From assembly GCA_027005175.1 (NCBI GenBank), contig JALTMC010000287.1, forward strand, positions 14,722 to 20,128: a stretch of 5,407 nucleotides of DNA, given 5' to 3'. A model generated the notes under the pieces. That model ran no database searches. It was not told the origin of the DNA and was given only the letters and a program-made list of their open reading frames with translations. The translations under genes and the position numbers were made by a program. Positions 1-5,407 of this stretch are shown one piece after another. This DNA is from Myxococcales bacterium. Its GTDB lineage: Bacteria > Myxococcota_C > UBA6777. Position 1 is the stretch's first letter, and each line of letters begins with the position of its first letter.

Positions 1-1367
1 GCGATGATGTCGGCGATCTTATCTATGTTTTGGATGGTGTGTATGAGACCCGTAACCCCAGCCGCTTCGTAAGCCTCAGCCTGACCCGGTACAACCACAG
101 AGATATGACCAGGGACGACTTCTGAAAATCGGGCTTCCTCTATAAAATCTTCAGGTACTTTGGCTTTTACCAACGCTTCTCTGATTGCATCTGTCGTGAG
201 GTTTGTTTTCTTCTGCATTTTGGATGCCAACGTCGGAGATGCCTGCCACAGAAGTCGCATCAATCGCAGATTCTCCATGGATTCTTCGGATGGTTCTGCT
301 TGCAACTCATCATTCATTTCCAAGACAGTCACGGCTTCTTTGAGGTTGGCTTTTTTCTCTTCTTCTGTTGCACCATAAGCTTCGATGTGAACCGAGCCAC
401 GCAGGGCTTGTTTGGACACTTCCTCCGGGAAGTAGTCAATGCGAAACTTTCCAGGCTCATCAACACGGATACAGTGGCCCAATGTCATGCCGTCGTCGCT
501 CGAACCATAGCTGTAAGAGCTATAGTTACTGCTACCACTTAACGTTTCGATGCTTGTCGTGAACTCTTTGATTTGGGATTTTAATTCGGTAATCTGAGTT
601 TCGATCTCTCCTCTTTTCTCAGGCTCTGTTGTTTCTAGCTTTTTGCTCAACTTGGTATACTGGGTGTTCAGGCTCTTTACTTTTGCCGTGAGTTCTACCA
701 GTTGGGCCGCATCTTTGTCTTCTTGACTGAGGGGATCATCCCCTACATGGACGCGGATGGCACCGTCTTCACGTACACCGTAGTCACGGATACGCTTCTC
801 CACGAGGCGAGCGTCAGGTTTTTTAGCTAGCAATCTCTCTATTACATTGCCGGCTTTGCGTGTGACCTTAAAACGTGTTTCGTATCCATCCCCATGCACA
901 GAGTGAGTGATGGGGCGCATACGGACTTCCATATTCTCTATGGTGCGACCGCCTCCTACCAAAAATGCGGTACCCTCTGGTCCTGAAATATGGAGAGGTT
1001 CGGAGCTATCGAGAGGTATTCCGCGGCGTACGTTCTCGATAGAGTGGCTATCCTCGATCTCTCTTTGAGGATGGAGCATCGAGTCGATGTGGACGCTCAT
1101 GGCGGAGCGAAAGCTACTGACATTGCCTGTGCGAACAGCCATGGCCGCAAGAGTGGGATTGGTGTCTCCCACCAGCTTTATCAAGTCTTGCGCTTCTTTG
1201 ACTTGGACACTGTCAAAGCTATTTAAATCGGCCTCCACCGCTTCCAGAATAACTTCCGCTTCTTCCAGTGTTACCTGATCGTCGTGGGCTGCATCATTGA
1301 GGACTTCTTGGAAGTTGCCCTGGTTGATGACACGTCCAGGAACAACTGGTTTGTGATTGATAGGCAT
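1..1367 (-). CDS. Unrecognised protein with N-terminal EF-hand/dockerin-like loops and a central coiled coil (C-terminus beyond the window)
   Basis: The frame is open from an ATG at 1367 to the left edge, giving 455 residues and no stop. The start is firm: an in-frame TAG lies 18 bases upstream and AAGGA lies 6 bases before the ATG. There is no signal peptide. Residues 25-36 (D25, D29, D30, V32, E36) and 47-58 (D47, N49, D52, V54, E58) resemble two degenerate EF-hand loops 22 residues apart, a dockerin-like spacing. Residues about 125-210 look beta-rich. Residues about 214-276 form a charged helical stretch with heptad-like hydrophobics (coiled coil), followed by a Ser/Tyr/Gly-rich linker at 277-290. 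The segments around P71-T-L-A and P378-T-L-A resemble each other, suggesting an internal duplicated helical unit. It lies 57 bases downstream of the 399-residue gene and is probably co-transcribed with it. I recognise no family. The reading frame is secure; the function is unknown. Confidence 0.88.
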   Translation of the reverse strand, partial: MPINHKPVVPGRVINQGNFQEVLNDAAHDDQVTLEEAEVILEAVEADLNSFDSVQVKEAQDLIKLVGDTNPTLAAMAVRTGNVSSFRSAMSVHIDSMLHPQREIEDSHSIENVRRGIPLDSSEPLHISGPEGTAFLVGGGRTIENMEVRMRPITHSVHGDGYETRFKVTRKAGNVIERLLAKKPDARLVEKRIRDYGVREDGAIRVHVGDDPLSQEDKDAAQLVELTAKVKSLNTQYTKLSKKLETTEPEKRGEIETQITELKSQIKEFTTSIETLSGSSNYSSYSYGSSDDGMTLGHCIRVDEPGKFRIDYFPEEVSKQALRGSVHIEAYGATEEEKKANLKEAVTVLEMNDELQAEPSEESMENLRLMRLLWQASPTLASKMQKKTNLTTDAIREALVKAKVPEDFIEEARFSEVVPGHISVVVPGQAEAYEAAGVTGLIHTIQNIDKIADII

Positions 1368-1424
1368 ACTTCTTCCTTCACTCTATCCATCATCGATGTA
1401 TCGGGAACATCCGAACAATCCAGC

Positions 1425-2624
1425 TTATTGCTCGTCTGCATACATGACTTCGATGGAGGCGACCTGAACGCCATAACCTTCAATCTTAATCACACCATCG
1501 GTTGCAATCTTACCATCCAAAGGAATTAACTCTGTCTCTCCTGAGCCAACATTGTAAGAGCTGCTGCGATAGGTGCCATCTTCTGTGGCAAAGGATACAG
1601 AACCACTCGACATCCCGCCATTGTCGGTCCACTTGACCAGCACACCAGCGATGGGGCGATTGGGATCCACTTCATAACCGTTGGGGTCGATATCTTTGAA
1701 TCCCCATCCTTCGAGAATGCTGACCTTCTCTTTGTGCTCCGGCATGTAAATGGGCTTCACCCACGATAGCTCCGCTGCGATATCTCTGTCCGCTTCCCAC
1801 TCCTTCTTGTCTGTAAACATCGGTGTCAGACGAAGAATACTACCCTCCGGTAGCTTCCCACTCGGAATGTTTTCGTAGGTGCGATTGATGTTGTCGATTT
1901 CAGGGTATCCTGAGCTGTCAGCATCGTAGGCATCGTGGACATGAAAGTCGAGAAACTTTTTGCCCACCAAGTGTGTTTCTCCATCGGGGTAGACGATCTC
2001 TACCTTGACTCGTACAGGGTTGTTGATCCAGGGAGCATTGTGGTCCGATTCACGCTTGATCTGGACCTCTCCATTGCTCTCTTTGTTCACCATCTCGTGG
2101 TACTCATCACCTCGAATGGTTCTCCAACTTCCACCGGGCTCGCGAACGTTGAACTCCAGATCTCGAAGCTTTCGTGTGTCCTGGTACTCTAACTCGATCA
2201 TATGGATCGCGCGACCTTCCAAGGGGATCTCAACCGACTGACCATCGCGAATCTCTTGCTTTCCATAGGGAACGCGAAACATCCTCTCTGCACTATTGGG
2301 CTTCTGAACATCCGTTAAGCGAACAGTATCATCTTCTGGCTGCTCGCTGTCTGGAAAGTGAATGCTAAGAGGAGTGAATATTGGAGCAGAAGAGTCGCTA
2401 ACACTCACACCGGAGTCCAAAGTTCCCGCACCATCACCAAATTGCTCAACATAATCTTGCAGGTTAGAGAGTGGGGTGAATGAGTTGGCCTCCATTTCAT
2501 TCGCCTGTTCGATCTCTGTGGTGGTGATGAAACCATCAGCGTTGCCAACGCTCCCTTGGTCGATGGTCTCTGCCGTGTGTCGCAATGTTGGATTCTGAAT
2601 GGTGTCAATCTTTTTGAACTTCAT
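1425..2624 (-). CDS. Unrecognised acidic protein: N-terminal EF-hand-like loop plus repeated beta-rich units
   Basis: The gene is complete (399 residues). The start is fixed by an in-frame TAA nine bases upstream of the ATG, with AAGG placed 9 bases before it. There is no signal peptide or membrane segment. Residues 25-37 form an EF-hand-like loop (N28-A-D30-G31, I33, E37) whose first ligand position is not acidic. A second possible Ca-binding loop without flanking helices is D234-A-D236-S-S238-G. From residue 115 on the protein alternates short hydrophobic strands. The strand endings IELEYQD (143-149), VEIVYPD (208-214), a weaker one ending FTD (266-272), VLVKWTD (328-334) and IEVMYAD (391-397) recur every 58-65 residues, which suggests five related beta units. 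It is the first gene of the leftward unit and faces the HD gene across a shared promoter region. No family is recognised. A structural, carbohydrate-binding or surface role is only a guess. Confidence 0.9.
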   Translation of the reverse strand: MKFKKIDTIQNPTLRHTAETIDQGSVGNADGFITTTEIEQANEMEANSFTPLSNLQDYVEQFGDGAGTLDSGVSVSDSSAPIFTPLSIHFPDSEQPEDDTVRLTDVQKPNSAERMFRVPYGKQEIRDGQSVEIPLEGRAIHMIELEYQDTRKLRDLEFNVREPGGSWRTIRGDEYHEMVNKESNGEVQIKRESDHNAPWINNPVRVKVEIVYPDGETHLVGKKFLDFHVHDAYDADSSGYPEIDNINRTYENIPSGKLPEGSILRLTPMFTDKKEWEADRDIAAELSWVKPIYMPEHKEKVSILEGWGFKDIDPNGYEVDPNRPIAGVLVKWTDNGGMSSGSVSFATEDGTYRSSSYNVGSGETELIPLDGKIATDGVIKIEGYGVQVASIEVMYADEQ

Positions 2625-2726
2625 AACGCTTTACCTTGGTGGTGATGAAAAGAATCAAAACTATCGTGGAAACAGAAGGTCAATGAGGTCTGTTGGCCCG
2701 AGATGATATCACTGAAAACTCCTCCT

Positions 2727-2755
2727 CCTATAGCAAAAATGGACTTGTGCGTCAA
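2727..2755 (-). promoter_or_regulatory. Sigma70-like promoter for the leftward gene pair
   Basis: Read on the minus strand, TTGACG (2755-2750) is followed after exactly 17 bases by TATAGG (2732-2727). The -35 matches the consensus at 5 of 6 positions and the -10 at 4 of 6. Transcription would start near 2720 and leave a leader of about 95 bases before the ATG at 2624. The GGAGGAGG run just downstream of the -10 is not placed to serve that ATG. The call rests on motif and position only. Confidence 0.55.
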
Positions 2756-2760
2756 GGTCC
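2741..2760. promoter_or_regulatory. Operator-like imperfect palindrome over the leftward -35 box
   Basis: The arms GGAC-TTG (2741-2747) and CAA-G-GTCC (2753-2760) are inverted copies, with one extra G in the right arm and a TGCGT centre. The element covers the whole leftward -35 hexamer, where a bound repressor would block RNA polymerase. The right half (TCAAGGTCC) is followed directly by a near copy, TCAAAGGTC (2761-2769), so a direct-repeat site is the alternative reading. No regulator gene is present in the window. Confidence 0.3.
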
Positions 2761-2821
2761 TCAAAGGTCTCACAATGTGGCTCTGCTGCTTGTGGTGATT
2801 GCATTTGATCCGTAGCTCTCC

Positions 2822-2850
2822 TTGACAGTTTGTAAGCCTCTCGGTACCTT
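2822..2850 (+). promoter_or_regulatory. Sigma70-like promoter for the HD gene
   Basis: A perfect TTGACA (2822-2827) is followed after 17 bases by TACCTT (2845-2850), which matches the -10 consensus at only 3 of 6 positions. Transcription would start near 2857, giving a leader of about 80 bases before the ATG at 2936. The strong -35 with a weak -10 would suit an activated promoter, though the match could be chance. Confidence 0.4.
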
Positions 2851-2856
2851 TCATCC

Positions 2857-2872
2857 TTACCTATTTACCTAT
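2857..2872. repeat. 8-bp perfect tandem repeat near the predicted HD transcription start
   Basis: TTACCTAT occurs twice back to back (2857-2864 and 2865-2872). It lies just downstream of the predicted -10 box of the HD gene, where a bound protein could interfere with initiation. A regulatory role is inference. Confidence 0.35.
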
Positions 2873-2922
2873 CGCAAGACAATGAATCGTACTCATCACT
2901 CAAAGTTAAAAACATAGCACTT

Positions 2923-2927
2923 GGAAG
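2923..2927 (+). promoter_or_regulatory. Ribosome binding site that decides the HD gene start
   Basis: GGAAG ends 8 bases before the ATG at 2936. An in-frame TTG at 2921 is the only other start downstream of the TAG at 2915-2917, but it overlaps this site and has no ribosome site of its own. Starting at 2936 also puts the N-A-D-G loop at residues 28-31, exactly as in the neighbouring minus-strand protein. Confidence 0.75.
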
Positions 2928-2935
2928 AAAGAATC

Positions 2936-4045
2936 ATGACCCGTATTGGAGACCACTCACCACAGCTTGAACATCTTCTGGACCGCCGACTCCTGGCCGG
3001 AGCGGACCAACAGGGCAATGCAGACGGCATCGCATCAAAACAAGAGCTACAAGAGTTGGCAGAGACTCTTGAGGCCACACCCTCCTTTGATGTGGATGTG
3101 GACACACGACGACAGCGAACGCAGGAACTCTTAGGGGCCTCCTCTGAGACCTTTGCGACGTTAAGCCCTGAGCTGCGAGCGATGCCTGCACCTCTTCGCC
3201 GCCTCGCCTTGGAAATAGATTCGCTATGGGGTGATGCCGATGGCGAGATCTCTGTGGCAGAGTTTGATCGGGTTGTCGAATACACTTTGGCAGCGTTGCC
3301 GTTTTTTACAGAGGAGGCCGAAGGCCTTCTTGAACTCGCAGAGTATCTCGGCTTTGACTGTGCTGGCTCCACAGGGGCCGCTCCCGTACACAAACTACAA
3401 ATGGCTCTGGCTCACGTAGACGAGAAAGAAGTCGAAGAGGCTCGCCCCTTCCGCCAACTCTTTGATGAAGCTCTCGCAGAAGGTGAACTTCCCGGAGCAC
3501 CTGAGTACTTACGTGACTCTCTCAAACACAGCCCACGCTGGCATAGTTTTAGCATTTTAGAACACACCAATCACGCTGTTCAGGCTGTTCGAGACCTCTC
3601 TCAAACCGTTGGGATTCATTGGGAAAATGCGGGCGCAACCATGCTGTTGCACGATGTCGGGAAGATCCTTGAGCGACACTCCAAAAATCCCGACGGACAA
3701 GGTAACCCCATGTTCCATTACTTTGACCACGAACGTGTTGGCGAAGAATGGCTCTCCGAGCGAGGGCTTTCTCCTGATATCGCATTTCATATACGCAATC
3801 ACATGGTCCTGCGTCAAAAATCTGTGGACGAAATTCTCGATATAGCCGACCATGATCCCAAGCTACTTTCCGAAATGATCGTCGTCTTTATGGCCGATCA
3901 TGTCGCGAAAGGAAATAAAAAAGATCTCATGAAAAGCTTTGAAGAATTACGTCCCACCATCTTAACCCTCTCTCAACACGCAGGCATTGATGGACAAGCT
4001 CTTCTCCATCGAGCTGCTGAACTTCGCGCGGAAATTACCCGTTAA
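2936..4045 (+). CDS. HD-domain metal-dependent phosphohydrolase with two N-terminal EF-hand-like loops
   Basis: The protein has 369 residues, appears cytoplasmic and has no signal peptide. EF-hand-like loops lie at residues 26-37 (N28-A-D30-G31, E37) and 98-109 (D100-A-D102-G103, I105, E109). Both keep ligand positions 3, 5 and 12 but lack an acidic residue at position 1. Residues about 195-330 form an HD domain: a helix with H210/H213, the doublet H239-D240 in an LLHDVGK stretch, H265 in a DHERVG stretch, H289 in a RNH stretch, and D321 in a MADH stretch. This H-HD-H-H-D order is typical of HD enzymes that bind two metals. The layout resembles the HD region of bacterial CCA-adding enzymes and YqeK-like hydrolases, but no nucleotidyltransferase domain is present. 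The likely reaction is hydrolysis of a phosphoester or nucleotide; the substrate is unknown. Calcium control through the N-terminal loops is inference. Confidence 0.88.
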   Translation: MTRIGDHSPQLEHLLDRRLLAGADQQGNADGIASKQELQELAETLEATPSFDVDVDTRRQRTQELLGASSETFATLSPELRAMPAPLRRLALEIDSLWGDADGEISVAEFDRVVEYTLAALPFFTEEAEGLLELAEYLGFDCAGSTGAAPVHKLQMALAHVDEKEVEEARPFRQLFDEALAEGELPGAPEYLRDSLKHSPRWHSFSILEHTNHAVQAVRDLSQTVGIHWENAGATMLLHDVGKILERHSKNPDGQGNPMFHYFDHERVGEEWLSERGLSPDIAFHIRNHMVLRQKSVDEILDIADHDPKLLSEMIVVFMADHVAKGNKKDLMKSFEELRPTILTLSQHAGIDGQALLHRAAELRAEITR

Positions 4046-4098
4046 TCATACCATCGAACCCCTGGCACAGTGTGCTCGCTTCGCATGATGTAGGGTGT

Positions 4099-4128
4099 TC
4101 TTTGGCAAGAGAGTCTTTGGCAAGAGAG
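4099..4128. repeat. Perfect 15-bp tandem duplication
   Basis: TCTTTGGCAAGAGAG is present twice without a gap (4099-4113 and 4114-4128). Each copy contains a small inverted repeat (TCTT/AAGA around TGGC), too weak to be a terminator by itself and without a T tract. It lies 26 bases upstream of the extended -10 candidate for the lipoprotein gene, so a tandem activator or repressor site is possible. Replication slippage is the simple explanation. Confidence 0.6.
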
Positions 4129-4153
4129 CCTTCCGACTTAAAGTCATGGTCTA

Positions 4154-4162
4154 TGGTATAGT
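4154..4162 (+). promoter_or_regulatory. Extended -10 promoter candidate for the lipoprotein gene
   Basis: TGGTATAGT matches the extended -10 form TGnTATAAT, with the hexamer at 5 of 6. No good -35 is seen at normal spacing, which extended -10 promoters tolerate. Transcription would start near 4169, about 40 bases before the ATG at 4210. I found no convincing intrinsic terminator between 4046 and 4153, so read-through from the HD gene is also possible. Confidence 0.4.
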
Positions 4163-4209
4163 TGTTTACCGATCACCAAGTCTTCTGACGACGTTTGGGA
4201 GGATAGACC

Positions 4210-5407
4210 ATGTGGCGTTGTTTTCTGTTGTTTTTATGTGTGAGTCTGCTTGTTGTTTCTTGTTCGAAAGAGCCTGCAAACAAGTCGTGTATTTCGGATG
4301 GTGACTGTCTTTCGGGACAGGAGTGTTTTCAAGGATTTTGTACGGCTGGAAGTGGGAAGTGTCGGGTGGGGGAGACCAAGCCTTGTTACAGCGGGCCAGC
4401 CAATACCAAAGGGAAAGGGGGCTGTCGCGCAGGTGTGATCAAGTGCAAAGCAGATGGCACCTGGGATACAAATTGTGACGGAGAAATCGGTCCTTCGCCC
4501 GAAACATGCAATGGGGTGGACAGCGATTGTGACGGTCGGGTGGATAACCCTCCCAAGGGAGGGATCTTGACTCGTCCATGCTATAGCGGCCCTGCTGGAA
4601 CAGAGGGAAAGGGTTCTTGTAAAGGTGGTCAGCAGACTTGTTCCGGTGGTCGATGGTCCAATTGTAGTGGGGAAGTTAAACCCAGCACGGAGATCTGTGG
4701 CAACGGGAAAGACGATGATTGTGACGGTCAGGTCGACAATGTCCCTGGCATTGGGCAAGCCTGCACCAATCCTGCGGCACTGCCAGAGTGTCGTGCGGGG
4801 ACCTTTCTCTGTGTCAATGGTAAAAAAGAATGCAAAACGAAGGGGACTGCCGAGGTTTGCAATGGGAAAGATGATGACTGTGATGGTCTTGTGGATGAAG
4901 GCAGTAACTGCCCTTGCAAGCCCGGTGAAACAAGACCTTGTGGGCCTACAGATCAAGGTGGCTGCAAGAAGGGAACACAGAGTTGTGTGAATCGAAGCTG
5001 GGCGAGCCAGTGTCCCGGTGTTGTCGGACCAAAAACAGAGATCTGCAATGGCATCGACGATGACTGTGATGGTCGTGTAGACAACCGCCCAAACTCTCCT
5101 CAACCTTTGTTCAAGACGTGCTACTCAGGACCGGCCAAAACCAAAGGACAGGGACCTTGCAAAGAGGGGCGGCAGGTCTGTGTTAAAGGCAAATACACAG
5201 AGATGTGTGGAGGCCAAGTTCTTCCTCAGCCTGAGCTTTGCAACAACCAGGTCGATGACGATTGTGATGGAAAGATCGATAATGTTCGTGACATTGGTGC
5301 CGCTTGTTTGGACGAAAAGAGGAAGGGCCGATGTCGTGGTGGTATCCTTCGATGTTGGGGAAACCAACGGATCTGCCTGGCTCAACGTCCGTATTATAGA
5401 TCACCCA
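4210..5407 (+). CDS. Cysteine-rich lipoprotein with five MopE-type metal-binding motifs (C-terminus beyond the window)
   Basis: The frame is open from the ATG at 4210 to the right edge, giving 399 residues without a stop. GGGAGG ends 7 bases before the ATG and an in-frame TAG precedes it, so the start is firm. Residues 1-17 are a type II signal peptide (MWRC, then a hydrophobic core) ending in the lipobox VVS-C18, so the mature protein is lipid-anchored, probably in the outer membrane. Residues 27-44 are a compact C-x5-C-x5-C-x4-C unit. MopE-type motifs follow at 98-113, 161-177, 215-230, 277-292 and 342-358, each with a core close to DDDCDGxVD. Between them are modules starting CYSGPAxTxGxG (59, 124, 304) or shorter C-G relatives. 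Similar Asp/Cys motifs are annotated as putative metal-binding in MopE-like surface proteins; here Ca binding and disulfides are plausible but untested. It is unrelated in sequence to the HD gene upstream. Confidence 0.9.
   Translation, partial: MWRCFLLFLCVSLLVVSCSKEPANKSCISDGDCLSGQECFQGFCTAGSGKCRVGETKPCYSGPANTKGKGGCRAGVIKCKADGTWDTNCDGEIGPSPETCNGVDSDCDGRVDNPPKGGILTRPCYSGPAGTEGKGSCKGGQQTCSGGRWSNCSGEVKPSTEICGNGKDDDCDGQVDNVPGIGQACTNPAALPECRAGTFLCVNGKKECKTKGTAEVCNGKDDDCDGLVDEGSNCPCKPGETRPCGPTDQGGCKKGTQSCVNRSWASQCPGVVGPKTEICNGIDDDCDGRVDNRPNSPQPLFKTCYSGPAKTKGQGPCKEGRQVCVKGKYTEMCGGQVLPQPELCNNQVDDDCDGKIDNVRDIGAACLDEKRKGRCRGGILRCWGNQRICLAQRPYYRSP
4501..5283 (+). repeat. Five in-frame MopE-motif repeats in the lipoprotein gene
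   Basis: The motifs are encoded at 4501-4548, 4690-4740, 4852-4899, 5038-5085 and 5233-5283. Start-to-start spacing is 189, 162, 186 and 195 bases, so linker plus motif forms a unit of about 54-65 codons. The encoded core Asp/Cys pattern is nearly invariant while the linkers vary in length and cysteine placement. This points to old duplications under selection for the metal/disulfide core rather than a recent tandem array. Confidence 0.85.

Larger units (their letters stand above)
2625..2935. other. Divergent intergenic regulatory region
   Basis: These 311 bases separate two divergently transcribed genes. The region holds one sigma70-like promoter candidate per direction, an operator-like imperfect palindrome over the leftward -35 box, and an 8-bp tandem repeat on the rightward side. 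A minus-strand reading frame of 77 codons (2621-2854) crosses it and overlaps the next ATG by an ATGA. It begins upstream of the better leftward promoter and its composition is unlike a protein, so I do not annotate it. I see no RNA gene or intrinsic terminator here. Confidence 0.7.

Noticed and set aside
160-562. Short plus-strand frames in the left part of the window
   Set aside because: They lie opposite the continuous 455-codon minus-strand gene and show no coding features.
2680-2712. Possible short leader peptide (GTG start after a GGAGGAGG run) on the minus strand
   Set aside because: The purine run abuts the -10 box and would lie at or before the predicted transcription start. A ten-residue GTG frame is expected by chance.
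2621-2854. 77-codon minus-strand frame whose stop overlaps the next gene's ATG (ATGA)
   Set aside because: The overlap looks like translational coupling, but the frame begins upstream of the better leftward promoter, has no well-spaced ribosome site, and has a residue composition unlike a real protein.
2896-3393. 165-codon minus-strand frame opposite the start of the HD gene
   Set aside because: Its Ser/Arg-rich translation is typical of an antisense shadow, and the plus-strand frame holds recognisable domains.
4046-4090. Inverted repeat GCACA-G-TGTGC after the HD gene as a terminator
   Set aside because: The one-base centre cannot form a normal loop without opening the stem, and no T tract follows.
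4234-5103. 289-codon minus-strand frame opposite the lipoprotein gene
   Set aside because: It is a shadow of the repetitive, strongly coding plus-strand frame. Its translation has no motif, and the plus strand has a ribosome site, lipobox and conserved repeats.

Overview
The window holds four protein-coding regions: two on the minus strand (one runs off the left edge) and two on the plus strand (one runs off the right edge). There is no rRNA, tRNA, CRISPR array or transposase. The best taxonomic clue is the right-hand gene, a cysteine-rich lipoprotein with five 'E-x-C-(N)-G-x-D-D-D-C-D-G-x-(V/I)-D-N' MopE-type motifs. Such proteins are especially abundant in Myxococcota and related former Deltaproteobacteria, including Bradymonadota-like lineages. 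Clear Shine-Dalgarno sites and a type II signal peptide fit a Gram-negative bacterium. GC looks near 50% by eye, which is lower than classical soil myxobacteria, so the assignment is tentative.

Layout. Positions 1-1367 (minus) encode at least 455 residues of a protein I do not recognise: two degenerate EF-hand/dockerin-like loops near the N-terminus, a mid-protein coiled coil, a Ser/Tyr-rich linker, and an internal repeat. Fifty-seven bases upstream, 1425-2624 (minus) encodes a 399-residue unrecognised acidic protein. It has an EF-hand-like loop at residues 25-37, and what looks like a series of about five 58-65-residue beta-rich units, each closing on a '(hydrophobic)-x-x-x-(Y/W/F)-x-D' signature. 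These two genes probably form one transcription unit.

A 311-base divergent intergenic region (2625-2935) carries a good sigma70-type promoter candidate for each side. An imperfect palindrome covers the leftward -35 box and an 8-bp tandem repeat lies near the predicted rightward start of transcription. Positions 2936-4045 (plus) encode a 369-residue protein with two EF-hand-like loops followed by an HD-family phosphohydrolase domain that retains the metal-ligand pattern. After a 164-base gap with a perfect 15-bp tandem duplication and an extended -10 promoter candidate, 4210-5407 (plus) encodes the MopE-motif lipoprotein, incomplete at its C-terminus.

The main unexpected signal is that three adjacent, otherwise different proteins on both strands begin with the same kind of short module: an EF-hand-like loop whose core sits at the same distance from the initiator Met (N28-A29-D30-G31 in two of them, shifted by one residue in the third). 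None has an evident signal peptide. This suggests a locus whose products share an N-terminal (calcium-binding or sorting) module attached to different bodies: a beta-repeat body, a coiled-coil body and an HD enzyme. What they do together cannot be read from the sequence.
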